This document shows, piece after piece, positions 34,630 through 46,476 of a stretch of 64,000 nt of DNA. The DNA is taken from assembly GCA_024305745.1 (NCBI GenBank), contig JAHRBS010000004.1, positions 1,922,001 through 1,986,000 of the forward strand. Direction: 5' to 3'. Origin of the DNA: Polyporus tsugae. Taxonomy: Eukaryota > Basidiomycota > Agaricomycetes > Polyporales > Polyporaceae. Position 1 is the stretch's first letter. Each line of letters begins with the position of its first letter. The notes beneath the pieces were generated by a model. It was not told the origin of the DNA. It ran no database searches and saw only the letters and a list, made by a program, of their open reading frames with translations. The position numbers were made by a program, and so were the translations under genes.

Positions 34630-35071
34630 TCTAGCAGAGACCTTCAACCGATCGCACTGAGGAGTCATGGGATTCCCACCCGCTGCAAATGTCTGTATTG
34701 TGTCTCAATGATTCGGTGGACATGCTAATCTAGAGCTAAGTACGACAAGAGTTGCTAAATACTAGTGAGTGTAGAAGTTGCTCGGGAGAAGGCTAGGGGA
34801 TATATTACGGGATGCTTGCGGTGGCGTGACAATCTCTACGAAGCGTGTCCTATCGTCAAGGCGAGTCTCGGCCGCTAGAAAAATACAGCAGGTATCGTTG
34901 GACATGTCCAGCGTCCACATTGCATTGTTGTCACAAGAATTAGAATTAATGAGACCGAGAGAGGGGATGAAGGAGAGATCGTGACTTGTGGTCATGGGTT
35001 CATAGATCATGGATCGTGAAGGATGCCAGCCATGACAAGAAACGCTGATAGTGAGCTGCGACCCGCTCGTG
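34630..35071. other. Convergent 3' flanks
   Basis: 440 bp between the stop codons of TFIIIA and the CNH/GYF gene; AT-richer. No gene seen. Confidence 0.4.
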
Positions 35072-38000
35072 CTATGATGTTGACGAACTGGGGGACAGTT
35101 TGAGTACCCTGAACGTTGTGCTCGACTTCTCACAGAGGTACATCTCGTCGCCCTTCCGACCCAGGAAGATCACCTCTTCGGTATGTTCGTCTCCATCTCC
35201 GGACATGCTGAAGTCGGTGCGTCCGGGCGACTTCGACGGTCCTGTGCTCTGCTTCTTACGAAGACCCGTATTGTTCTTGGTCATGATAGGCAGCATGAAT
35301 GGCCCAGGCAGCCCGTTCGTGGAGTCCAGAGGGGTACCAATCTTCCAGACAAACGGTCCACGACGGTTTGTGCTCGATAGCGGCGGGTTGAAGTGAGGGA
35401 AAATGGTGCGAGAGTGGTCTGCTGGCTTCAAAAGCGCGTCGCCGAAGTCCACTGCCTCGAGTCCACCTTGACGCATCGCGACAAGAACTGCACGGTCCTT
35501 GACGTCGAACGCCTCTAGTCGCTTGACATCCCCGAGGCGGCCAGAGGATCGTGAGTCGTCACCATCATCAGCTGTCCACATGAATCGTCCCTTCAGCACG
35601 GACCTGCCACGGGAATCGACGATTGTGGTGCTGTGTCCACCACGAGACGAGTAGAAGAGGGCGGGAGGACCAAAATGCTTCGGCTGGGAAAGAAGAGATT
35701 GTGGCGGAAGGAGGGGTTTTGAAGAGTCGGTCATAGGCATAGGTATAGGTGCAGGTGCTGGAGCGGGAACTGGAGGAGATGAACGGAAGGGGTACGCAGG
35801 GTCGACACATTGCAACCGGAGTTCTCTCAGGATAATGTACTCCGTGTCCTCTTCCTTCCTGACGGGTAGGTCAAGAGGTAACAGGCCATCACGGTACCAT
35901 GCTTGCATCAGGGACGCTTTCCAGGGACCTGATATTGCGTGTGAACGAAAGTCAAAGTGACGAACATGATCCACACTCACCGTGAATGATACCCTTGGGA
36001 TCACGGTAGAACCATCTCGACGGCGGCGCAGGGGTAGGAACAGGTAAACCCGGAGGAGAGAACTGGACCTGTGAGAGGTCCACATTTCCTCCCGTCCCGT
36101 CGGCCTCGGCCTCGTACTGGCTGCGGTAATCCAAGAAAGAGCGATAGGTAGGAGGAATGATGTAATCGTCCGCAATCGTTGCAAGTGGGAAGTTCGGCGA
36201 AAACGGCAGCTGCTGGAAGGTTGTGTATGGGCTCATCTGCGCCGCCGCCAGCGTGACCAGCTCATCAGTGGAATTGGCATTGCTGTTCGTCGCGTCAACT
36301 TGAAGTTGCGTTGAAGACTCCGTGGGGGGTGAAGCGATGTCAGAAGACGCAGTCTGAGGCGGTTCGTCCCCAGTGGGAGGAGTGGGCGCAATGCCAATGG
36401 TAACGTTGACGGAGGCGTCTTCCTCGGCATTAGCTGCGTCTGTATCCGCATCACCGGGAGATGTCCCAGATATGTTTTCCCGTGCACGACGACGAGCCGC
36501 CCTACGCTCCGCGCGTCCAATCCTAACCTCGCGCACCCGAACCGTCGCGGGCTCCAAACCAAACACGTTCTGCGAGAAAACCAAGAACACCTCGACGAGA
36601 TCATCACCTTGCAGCTGCAACTCCAACGATCGGGGCGAGTCTGGCAGAATGAACGTGCGCGAGAGTCCGAGGGCCGTACGGTACGTGCCCGCGAAGAGCT
36701 CCACCTTCTCACCGTTGTCTCCGCAAAGGATCGCAAGAAAGCTACAAAGTCGGCAAGTGTTTGAGTTTCGAGACCTCGCGCGCACAATGGAAGCTTACCT
36801 CTTCTTCGCAGTTTCTACGGCCTTCACCGCAACCGCACCCTTCGTACCCGGGAGCTTGACGTATTCCAACTTTGGAGCGGGAGCATGCGGTGGCGGCGGA
36901 AAATTCATGGGCCTGTCTGATCCAACGCCAGCAGTACGAGGCATCGGCGGAACGTCGTCAGACCGCCGTGCAAGGGCATTGGTCAGGATGCGCGGAAGAA
37001 ATCGGGAATGCGACGATCCTGCTGAGGGTGGCTGTATCAAGGACATGGACGGGGACGCATCCATAGAAATCTGAGTGACATTTCCATTGCTGTTTGGACT
37101 TGGCGACGTGGATGGGCGGCGAGGTGGTCTCCCCGGCGTCGCCGCAGCGTTCGACTCAGTCTGGTGCACCCGGCCAGAGTGTGAACGAACAAGGACATTC
37201 CTCCGTGCTCGCAGCTCTGGGGGCGCGGAGGGTGGCTGAGGCGGTGGGGGTATTGAGAGCTCCCGCGCCGTCGTAATAGATGCTTGCGATTGACTGGATG
37301 GATTGGAAAACACGCCACCGAGCACTGACCATCTTCGTCGCCGTCGGTTGGACTGATCGCCGGTGCTCTGCCTTGGGAAGGTCGAATTCGATTCCGATGT
37401 CCTAGGACTCGCGGGAGCATCGCCCTCGGCATTGCCATTCGAGCTAATAATGATAGGTTCCTGTTCTTGCCGAGATCCAGCCGGAGGAATGTCAGGAAGA
37501 CGACTCTCGAATAGCGCTTCAGCGAGAGTGATACGTTCGCGAGTGGGAGTGGTAGGTGATGATGGGTTCGGCTCGGCGTCTTCATCCTCTTCACCGTCCG
37601 CGTCCCCATCAAGCTCCGGTGACATCATGCTGCCCTCGTCTCGCGGGTTGGACCCTATGCTGAGTGCCTGTTGAAGCGTCAATAAAGTCGGTGTAGGAGA
37701 CGGCGGTGGACCCTGGATCACATTCGTGTTCGATCTGGTCAAAGACAGATCCAAGTTCGCAGGTCTGCTTCGGCGGTTGGATCGTGAGCCGAGCGAAGGT
37801 GCAGTTTGTGAGCGAGTCATGTCCCCACGTGCAGTGGACCCTGCCGACGATGCAGTCGCGGCGGAGGCGGCAGCCATAGCGCTAGTCCGTTCGTCGAGTA
37901 GCTGGCTGCCACTTGGGGCTGCCATGACATTAATGGCTTCATCATCACTCGATGCCCAATCGCCCTTCGTATCATCCTCGGGGTCCCTTTCGCCATTGAC

Positions 38001-39495
38001 GTTAGTCGTTGTGTGGCGCCGCGACATCGTGCCAGCCAAAACCTCGCTAACCGATGTTGCCCTCGACCGCGTGCGTGGAGGAGCAACAGTTGGTGCTGGA
38101 GCTGGAGTCGACATTGGCGGTAGATCATGTTCTCGGGCTGGTGGAGAGTTTGAGTAAGCCGGAGGGGGTCCCGCTGGCTCGGGTGCAGCGGAGCGCGTCG
38201 AGGATGTCCTAGACTTCTGGGTCCGGATGACGGGAGGGCGAGGTTGCCCGGGAGGAACGGCGACAGAGCTTCTGCGACCAAGTTGGAGAGACTTCTTGTC
38301 GTTAGCACCGGCAGGGACAATGACCGCCTGCTTTTCAGTCGATCCCCGCTTCTCAGAGTCCTCGGTCTGGATGAGGGAAATGGCTGCGATGGGCCGCTTT
38401 ACCTCCTCCCGACGAGCTTTCTCCTTCTCGCGCCTGATCTCGACCTCCATTCGCCATTCCACCATCCTCCGGACCTCTTCCAGCGCGTATACTCTAACTC
38501 CGTCCCTGCGGCCTGCTATCGCAACGAGAACACCGCGATGTTCCATCACCACAACGCTCTTGAACGCTGCTCTGCGCACCAAAGCATATGGCTGCGGCGC
38601 AGGGGGAGATACCAACGGTAGGACGTCTAGACCTTGAGAGTGACATAACAGCAAGTAATGGGGAGCCAGGAACGCGCCGCTTGTTGGAGGATTGCTGAAA
38701 TGAGCGGGAGAGAGGTGGGATGTAAGGGGGGAGAGACTCAAGCCCAGATCATCCAAGGAAGGTGGGGGCAGTTGAGGTGGAGGGGTTGTTGGACGTGGAG
38801 GTATAGGGGACGAAGCGCGGGAGGAATCTTTGGCAGATGAAGTGGACGGCGGCTGTTGCTCAGGTGTAGGATTTGGGGGATGGTCTCGGCGATGAATGAG
38901 GTTTGACAAGAACCCGGAGAAGCGATTGGAAGTTCGGGTCTTGGCCCAAGTCAGGATACCAACCGTGACGAAAGCTAGATGAACCACTCACATCGAGCGT
39001 AGCCCGGTTTCGTCGTCGCCGGTCGTGATTACCGTTGGCAGAGTGTGCAGGGGGAGCCAGACTGGAGTTAGAGATTGCAGTGGCCGAGGACCGGTGAGAA
39101 TGAACACTTCGAGGCGTCGCAGGAAGGGTGGGACTAGTGGGCTCCGTGACCTGCACGACTGGCATGCTATGTATACTCGTGGTGTCCGCATCGGATGCAC
39201 GTTCCTGCGCGTTGCTTGTGTCGACGTTGGTGGGAGAAGGCGTTTCAATCTCATGCGTGTGCGTCTTGTCCGAACCCAGAGGCACCTTGGGTGCTTGAAC
39301 AACGGTCAGATCCTCGGCAGTCTCCTCTACCTCCTCAATGGCATCACGCTCGGTGTCTGACTCAAATGTGTCATGCGCGTCGCTCCATTGCTCTTCTTGG
39401 GTCGGAGGGGGAGAGCCAGATGGAGGCGGGTCGAAGTCAAGGCTGTCCGTGGATAGGCCGGCGGGGTGTATAGTCGTGGTCATCGTCAGGGGCAT
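35072..39495 (-). CDS. CNH-domain protein with an embedded GYF domain
   Basis: Four exons (38992-39495, 36799-38939, 35981-36741, 35072-35928) close in frame to 1420 residues. After an acidic disordered head, blades of a CNH-type beta-propeller appear (APHYLLLCHSQGLDVLPLV, FKSVVVMEHRGVLVAIAGRR and DGVRVYALEEV), then a long Ser/Pro/Thr-rich insertion. The propeller resumes (YVKLPGTKGAVAVKAVE, SFLAILCGDNGEKVELFAG, DDLVEVFLVFSQNVFGLEP). A GYF domain (RWFYRDPKGIIHGPWKASLM, WYRDGLLPLDLPVRKE) follows, then a last propeller-like part (VAMRQGGLEAVDFGD, FVWKIGTPLD, EEVIFLGRKGDEMYLCEK). CNH domains bind small GTPases or membrane traffic factors; GYF domains bind proline-rich peptides. A trafficking or signalling adaptor is likely (inference). 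The start could instead be an in-frame ATG at 39690, but the DNA between is the pyrimidine-rich type usual in 5' leaders. Confidence 0.8.
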
Positions 39496-40160
39496 GCGCC
39501 GGACGTCGACCAGGCGGAGCGGAGGGGAAGTGGTGGCGGGTCGAGGACCGCCACGACGAGGAAGGCACGAGGCGAGCGGGATGGGAGGGCGAGGAGGGAA
39601 GTGGAAGGGAAGAAAGGCTCTCGAAGTGACGGGGAGCGCGCTGGTCGTAAATCGTGCCGCGTCCATCTGAGTCGCCGCAGTCTCACACATCAGGTTATAC
39701 GCGAGTCGGAGAAACCAATATTCCTGTCATCCGCCACTTCCAATCCATTCGACCCGGGCCCGTTCACAGCTCCGTCCTCACGGCCCTCTATTCCCGGCTG
39801 CCGCGTGCTCTCCCAATTCGCTCGGGAGCATCGCCTCTATACGTTCCTACTACATAGCTTGTGGACTCGAGCATATCAACTGTGTCACTGTTGCAACGAT
39901 ATCACCTCGACCCCCGGGAATCGCCCAGATATCGTGCATAGAGGTCATCCAGCTGCATTCATCGCATCCCTGCCAACGTCGTTGCTGCACCATGCTTGTA
40001 TTCTGGGAAACCAACACTGTCCAACAACCGATGCATCACGATATCCGGAATGATAGTAGCTCAAGTAGACGGGATGCAGCTGAACCCTGTCAGACTTCGC
40101 TCGATCTAAGACATGCGGAAATGACCTGTGAAATGGCTAGAATCAGTGCGCGGCACGCCG
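39496..40160. other. Intergenic, CNH/GYF promoter and cyclin H 3' flank
   Basis: 665 bp. Pyrimidine-rich on the minus strand just upstream of the CNH/GYF start. No gene seen. Confidence 0.4.
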
Positions 40161-41390
40161 TCAGTCGTCGTCATCGTCGTCGTCGTCGAGCTCCGCGGCC
40201 GCCTTCTTCGCCAGTTCATTCCCAAATGGGTCGCCCTCTTCCATAGCTATACGAGCCGCTTCTGCCTTGCGCTTCCTCTTCTCCTCCGCTTTCTTCTCCT
40301 TCTCCTGAAGCTTCTTGTTATACGCGTTACTTCCGACAATTTTCTCCGGGTTTTTGCACAACCTCAACCTTCTATCCACCTCCCGCACGGCCTCAACGTC
40401 CGGCGGCGACCCGTCCCGGAGAATGATCGCCTTGATGGGTTCTAGCACGTCCAACACCGGCGGGTGAGGTAATGACGGAAACTTCGCCCGCGCCCATGTG
40501 GACGCCAATGTGGGTGAGGCGAGGGAGAAACAAGCCAGCGCGATCTGAGAAGGTGTATAAATAAATTCAGCGTCGGTGAGCCGAGCTGCTCGGGTGTGAG
40601 TTGTGGCAGCTTCGTAAGCCTTTTGAAGATCGTCAATTAAGACGTCCGGGAACGTCTGAGATATGTCGGGCAGTCGCTGAGCCAGCAGGACATGTGCAGG
40701 TGGCAAAGTACGTACCTGGACGTCGAGCCATATTCCCCAGAGCGACCTGTGGGGATGCCAGACCGCAAAATCGAAACCTAGACTCTGCGCGACGAGGAAC
40801 TCCAAGTCAAGGACGTCGGAGGGTGCTGTCCGCGGGATATGGGATGCGTATGATTCGAGGGAGATAGGATTGTTGGTTGTCTTGGTAGCGAGGAATAACG
40901 CTGTGAGCCTGTGCACCAGCGTTCACAAACCACCGAATAGAAATGAGGTGCCACCCACTCACATCACATTCTTTGGATGCCAGTCCATGACCGTATTCTT
41001 TAAGTAAAATCGTTTGAGGTACGTGACGGCGGCAGCTTCAACTTCCTCTGGAAATCGAAAATGCCCGCACAGTTGAGAGATCTTCCCAGCATAGAGCTTC
41101 ACAAGGAGGTGTTCCTCCTCTGCATTCAAGAAAGCGACGCAAGCGGAGGATCCTGGCTGCACCGTCCATATGAGCATATGCTGGGAACAGATGATAACGA
41201 TACTTGCAGAGTCCTTCTCGAACGCGTTGCGGATGGCGGAAACTGCATCCACGTTGAGAGTGGATCGCATATTGGTAAGCTCTTCCTGAGAGAAGCGCCA
41301 GTGACGATACTGGGTGCTGGCTTCATAAAGGGGCTGCTGAGAGGATGTCGAGGCAACTGGTTGGGGATGCGGGGCAGCCGTGGACGTCAT
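40161..41390 (-). CDS. CCL1: Cyclin H (CDK-activating kinase / TFIIH cyclin)
   Basis: Cyclin H partners CDK7/Kin28 in TFIIH and phosphorylates the RNA polymerase II C-terminal domain. Four exons (41204-41390, 40963-41119, 40716-40908, 40161-40655) close exactly to 343 residues. Family signatures are YEASTQYRHWRFSQEEL at the N-terminus, the first cyclin box (AAVTYLKRFYLKNTVMDWHP, KNVMLTALFLATKTTN), FLVAQSLGFDFAVWHPHRSL in its last helix, and LTDAEFIYTPSQIALACFSL in the second box. A Lys/Glu-rich coiled tail (QEKEKKAEEKRKRKAEAAR) ends in eight Asp encoded by a CGT/CGA-type trinucleotide run. Yeast CCL1 and S. pombe mcs2 are the equivalents. Confidence 0.93.
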
Positions 41391-41722
41391 GTCGAAGGCG
41401 AAGACCGACGTTCACAGTGACTCTGAGTTCCCCGAGCCCAAGGATCCGAATCTATGGATCTCAGCACTCCCTCTTCGGGCCGTAAGAGGCCGGACGCGGG
41501 CCGCCATGGCGACGACAACGGTTGGAGCGCAACAGCACAGCGACGTCGACCCGGCCATCACGCGTCGTCGGGAACAAACATATGTATCATTGCGAGGCCT
41601 GGCAGCAGATTCAAAGCTGTTCCAGAGACCGCCTCGCTCGTTGGTCTGAGCCCCTTCCAGCTCTCCAGCCTCTTCCTTTCATTCTAGGCCGCTGGACGAC
41701 CATCGCTCTCCCATGTGAAGCG
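41391..41722. promoter_or_regulatory. Divergent promoter of cyclin H and the GPI protein
   Basis: 332 bp between outward-facing starts. An open frame continues upstream of the GPI-protein ATG but lacks a signal peptide, so it is treated as leader. Confidence 0.45.
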
Positions 41723-43140
41723 ATGCTCAAGGTGCTGGTTCACCCTCACGGCGCCCTCGCTAGTGCCCTTTTCAGTTCAAATTTGCTGCCCCATCTGCTC
41801 TTCCAACTGCTGTCTCAACCCTTGCTGCTTTCGTTCATTCTCGCCATCTTCGCTGCAACTTCCACATCCCCTGTCGCCGCTCAAGGCATCGTAATCGCCC
41901 AAGCACCCGACGATGGCCTCTCGGTCATAGATTCTCCGGCCGTCAATTCGTAAGAGAAGCTACTGTTTGGCCGAGAAGCTTGGCGGGAGCGCTGACAATA
42001 CTAATACTTGATCATCTCAGTGTGTTGCACGCAGGGAGCAACATAGCTATAGCAATCGACGTACGTTCTGCCTTGAGTCTACCGATATTCTTGTCACCAC
42101 CCTCTCGTCCGTACCCATAGATATCCGCCGCCAACAGCGGGACATTCTCATACCGCACCCTCGAAGTCTACCTCGTCTCGGCTACCACTGGAACGAACAT
42201 TACTATATCCAATGGCACACAGCTGCTCACACAGGAGCCTGCCAGTACTGTGAAACATATTGATTGGCCGGTTGCCACATGTTTGCAGACGGGGGTATAC
42301 AATGTGCGTAACAAAAATTAATAGCGGAGAGACGTCCACTAACAACCATAGCAGCTCACGGTCTACGAGTCATCGACCCTCACTAGCAATGGTGCGGGTT
42401 ACTTCGTGATCATGCCTGTGCTTGTTGAGGTGCAGAACAACGGCGTCCGCGACAATATCTGCACTTCCGCTGTCAATGCCCTCCAGGCGCAGCCTCAGGC
42501 CTCCAGCCCACCCCCCATAGACCTGATTCCTGGTCGGGTTCACTCGAGCAGCTCAGTTGTCCCTTCTGGCACTCCGACCAATACCGCTACCGCCACACCC
42601 GCGCCCATAGGTGGGCAAGTGATCACAGTCACCGCGGGAGACGGCGATATTACCATTCCCCTCACGAATCTTCCCGGGACGATTGTCGTGGAGCCGTCTG
42701 GCGGTGCGCCCGCTGACCCCACGCCGACCGACATGTCCTCCGGCTTCACCACGATCTTCAAGACGGTCGCGCCGACGGCAACCGAGACACTTACAGAGAT
42801 TATATCCCAACCCATTACAGTGACGTTCGAGGAGACGTTTGTGAGCACGTTTACTGCTCCCGGACAGACGGAGGAATTTACGGTGACGTATGGCTGCTGT
42901 CCCTTCGATTCGTTGCTGGTGCGTTGAGCTGAAGACGACTTGATTGCATACAGGCAAACACAGACCCTCGTGTCCACGGTCGAACTGATCCAGACGCAGG
43001 TGTCGAGTCCTGAACAGGCCGGGCTTTTGCCTGTCAACGCAGGGATGACAGCCGTTTCACCGCTCTCTGCGCTCACTCTGCTATCAATCGTGTCTGGATC
43101 TGCGTTTTTATATGTTTTCCGCCCAGCTTTCGTGCTGTAG
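41723..43140 (+). CDS. Secreted GPI-anchored Ser/Thr-rich surface protein
   Basis: No enzyme family was recognised. Five exons (41723-41949, 42021-42060, 42121-42303, 42352-42887, 42954-43140) close in frame to about 390 residues. A hydrophobic leader (LLLSFILAIFAATSTSPVAA) precedes an N-terminal beta-rich domain (VLHAGSNIAIAIDISAANSG, VYNLTVYESSTL) reminiscent of the small Ig-like domain of fungal Ser-Thr-rich GPI-anchored proteins. A long Thr/Ser/Pro-rich, likely O-glycosylated region follows (VTFEETFVSTFTAPGQTEEF). The C-terminus is a hydrophobic tail (LLSIVSGSAFLYVF) after a small-residue region, as expected for GPI attachment. It is probably a cell-wall or plasma-membrane protein. The fourth exon has a tandem TAGCAG acceptor. 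Confidence 0.72.
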
Positions 43141-43444
43141 GCTTAGGTGGTGTGATGGAACTATCAATATACCGATGTGTATGCATGGAGCATTATGAAT
43201 ACCCTCACGCCTGCCCTTTGTGATTTCAACGCTAAAAGTATTCCTACTTATACCCCAAAGTGTGTGTCGTGTAATCACATTGCCAGTGGAAGGATATGTG
43301 GGTTATACCATATAGCAGTCTTACTGAGTGGTACACACGCGCACCTTGGGAGACAAGAGCGACGAAAGCTGAGCAATTGAGCGCACAAACCGGCTACAAG
43401 AGAGAACAGTGCACAGCGAGAAGCGACACCCTTAGCCCTCCACG
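43141..43444. other. Convergent 3' flanks of GPI protein and Ies2 genes
   Basis: About 300 bp between opposing stops. Nothing coding. Confidence 0.4.
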
Positions 43445-44822
43445 TCAAGCCACCTGAGCCTCGAGGACTTTCAGATGACTCAAACCACACGCACCCTTCT
43501 GGAAGTCCCGCACTAGGCGATACTTCCGGAACGACGTGCAGCCCTGCACGTCACATTTGGGAAGTGTCGCCGGCGGTATCCTCGGCGGTCGAGGTACAAG
43601 TATCGACCCGCTGCCACTGTCGACCTGTATGGCATCCTCGCCCCCCTCCTGTTGCGGAAGCACAGACACGGGTACGGAGAAGGACAGCGTCATGACACGC
43701 GCTGTCTTTACTTCTTCACCCTCTGCCGGTGTGGATGGCGAGCGCACGCTCGAAACCCATCTATACATGGTCGGCGGGGGTGCCGAAACTTCAACGGTTT
43801 CCTCCTCTTCGCCTTCGCCTGCGGCCTCTCCGGGACCTGGTCGATCTTCCGCGGTCGACAGCGCGTTGCGTTTCCCCCGAGCGCGGGATTGCTTCTTCAG
43901 CAAGCGGTTAATCGTCTCGGCCTGCAGTACAGCGGTAAGATTTGCTGGAGCTGAATGCGAAAAAATCAAAAGACCGACCTTCTCATCCTCCAACTTCTTC
44001 TCAGTCAAGTTACGCCGCTTTCTGGCAGTCTCCTCCCGCTTGAGCGCGATCTCAATCTCCGTGAGCGGTTTCTTCTTGCGAGGATTTGGCGGTTCCGCTG
44101 TGTGGAATGATAAGCGAGGGGATAGCGGAGATGGAGCACCCCACATACCCAACACAACGTGTGAGGAGTCGACCACATTGGCAAGGACAGCTTGACGAGC
44201 CGTCAATGCTCGACCACCGGCCCCTGCAGTAGCGACAGAAGTCGACCGCGTAGTTCCACCTTCCTCGTCCTCGTCTTCCTCGTCTTCATCTTCGGACTCG
44301 ATATCACTCGCTCGGATCGCAGGGGCCCGTCTGCGGGCACGGGGCGGCGTATTGACGACACTGGAAGGCCCGGCTGCAGGAAGCTTCAGCTTGATCTTGA
44401 GCCGCGGGGGGAACCGTCCGGATGTTGGTGCTGGGGACGAGAGCCCATCCGCGTCCGAAACGTCCTGCTTGACGTTGTGGGGGAATCCACGCAGAAGAAT
44501 GAAAGACTAGGACGCACGTCAATCAACTCATCCTCCACGTCCTCTTCCGCAACGTCCTTGTCGTCTATCACGGCGTCGTCGTCATGTGTGCCATCTCCGA
44601 CAACGTCGATGTCGTCCACGTCCTCGCCTTCTGCGTCCTCTTCTGCATCTGCATCCTCGTCTACGTCCATTTCAAGCTCGTCGTCTTCTATGGGCTCCGA
44701 TTGGGCCTCTACCATAGGCGTGCATATGAGCGAGCTCCTTTTATTCACGAGGTCATGTAACGTTACGCACCGCTGGCCGCGTCCTCCGATTCTTCCTCGT
44801 AAACCTTCCTCCGTGGTGCCAT
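43445..44822 (-). CDS. IES2: INO80 chromatin-remodelling complex subunit Ies2 (INO80B)
   Basis: Ies2 stimulates the ATPase and nucleosome-sliding activity of INO80. The frame starts MAPRRKVYEEESEDAASG, continues through a very acidic stretch (DDELEMDVDEDADAEEDA), a basic Pro/Ala region, and GALTARQAVLANVVDSSHV-like helix. The PAPA-1-like core is PPNPRKKKPLTEIEIALK then REETARKRRNLTEKKLEDEK joined by an intron to AETINRLLKKQSRARGKRN. The C-terminus has TMYRWVSSV and a degenerate HIT-type zinc finger (CDVQGCTSFRKYRLVRDF and ACGLSHLKVLE). About five exons with GTGCGT, GTATGT and GTCGGT donors are needed; ATG 44820-44822, TGA 43445-43447. The PAPA-1 core followed by zf-HIT is diagnostic for Ies2/INO80B. 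Confidence 0.88.
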
Positions 44823-46311
44823 GACTGTCGAAACGAGATGAGTATATCAAAGTGTGGCGGAACAGCTCCGAGTCCCAACCTTGCACAAGCGCCCGCCTGC
44901 GATCGGACGAAGGCGCTCGACCGACGACGAGTTCGGATCACAGATCTAGACTAGTAGTAGTACTCTTTTCAGCCCTCTCCCCCTTGTATTGCCTCAGATT
45001 CACGGTGTGCACTGGACCGGGACTGTACATGTCTGTACCTTGGCTTGCTGTCTCCATAGCTCTGAAAACAAAAAAATCGCGACCAACGCTCGGACGTTCA
45101 TTTCAAGTGAAGTGCACGGTGATGCATTGCTCAAGCGCGACGTCTTTCGCGACAAAACCTACAGCCGCAGCGGGAGCTCTATGTGGCGTTTTGTGTGGTA
45201 TGTCGCAACCTCTCGCCGACCCTCGGATTCTGACCCGGAGCTGATAGGTGTATTTATCACTGGCAGTGCCGTTAGCGTCAAGTTGAACGTTGACAGGGAC
45301 ACAAGTTGACGACGTTCTCATACAACGCTTTCGCCAGTGGAACCGCTTCAAACCTCGGGCTCGACATTGCACGTGGCGAACACATCCCCGAGCCAGTTGA
45401 TTTCCTTTCACTATTTCCAACACGGAGGGAGATTGGGCGTACATGGCCCTTCCGTGCGAAACAAGCTGTCGAAATGTACTGTATGTACTATGCGTCGACT
45501 CGGTAACTCCACTGAAAAGTTCTAGCATGTTAACCCACCCGATGCCTTTCTCCCACCCTTCAACACGAGTCTACAGAGCTGGCTGGCAAGTGTCCACTTC
45601 CCGAGGTTCAAGACCTCGTCTACGACGAGCTCCTGAGGTCGATCCGCATGCGCTGTACCTCTGGACTTGCGGCGCTTGGCAATGTGCTTCGTCGACCTCG
45701 CGCTGTTCCTCCCCCTAATCGCTAACGGCGCAGAGCACAATATCACCATGACATTACGTGGGCAAGGCGCGAGTCGCACGATCAAGTCACAGTTGGGCTA
45801 TCGAACTCGCTTGTGCTTGGGAGAGACGGAGGTTTCTGGCTCCGCAAAACATGGGAAATGGTTCGACCGATAATTCGACTGTCTGCAGTGGACTTCGGTT
45901 AGCGCGAAGAGATTCGTGCCGGTCGGGTGGGTGCTGCATGGAGACAGGGGAGGAAAGGCAGTCCAGTTCGAGCAGCAGCTTGACTACTGCCTTGAACATA
46001 AATATATTGACGATGGTTGGCTGCAGGCGAGAAGTCGATTCAAGTGTGCTACCAATGCTTAGCATACTGTACAATGTGGTGAGTCAGCCCGTCACGCTGA
46101 CATATTTATGCCCCATACGTTGATGACGTTCGGGCAGGCGCGGTCCAGTCATTAAGCAGACGTACGTCCAAGTCATCAATTCGCCCGAAAATTCTCCCTT
46201 CAAACCCATTCCATCGTCTCAGTTCAGCGCGCGCAAGGCACGGTTGGCATGGACGACTCGCCTAGCCTACGACACGCTATCAACGGTACTGGTGCAATGG
46301 GCGGGCGGGGG

Positions 46312-46368
46312 ATACGGCTAGGGAGCCAGGATACGGCTAGGGAGCCAGGATACAGCTAGGGAACCAGG
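46312..46368. repeat. Tandem repeat, three 19-bp units
   Basis: Units at 46312-46330, 46331-46349 and 46350-46368 read ATACGGCTAGGGAGCCAGG; the first two are identical and the third differs at two positions. Confidence 0.95.
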
Positions 46369-46406
46369 AGCAGATAGCCGGGTGCGCTGTGGTTTGTCGT
46401 TCGGTG

Positions 46407-46476
46407 TGGTCTCGTACCCACCCGTATTTACTCACACCCCACCACCTGTGATTAAAGACGGGTGGGTACGAGACCA
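46407..46476. repeat. Perfect 19-bp inverted repeat (stem-loop)
   Basis: TGGTCTCGTACCCACCCGT (46407-46425) is exactly complementary to 46458-46476, with a 32-nt loop. It lies in a gene-free stretch 40 bp after the tandem repeat. Confidence 0.95.

Noticed and set aside
42540..43076. Minus-strand ORFs antisense to the GPI protein
   Set aside because: Shadow of the Ser/Thr-rich coding repeat.
45605..45622. GGTTCAAGACC resembling a tRNA T-arm
   Set aside because: No acceptor, D-arm or anticodon arm nearby.
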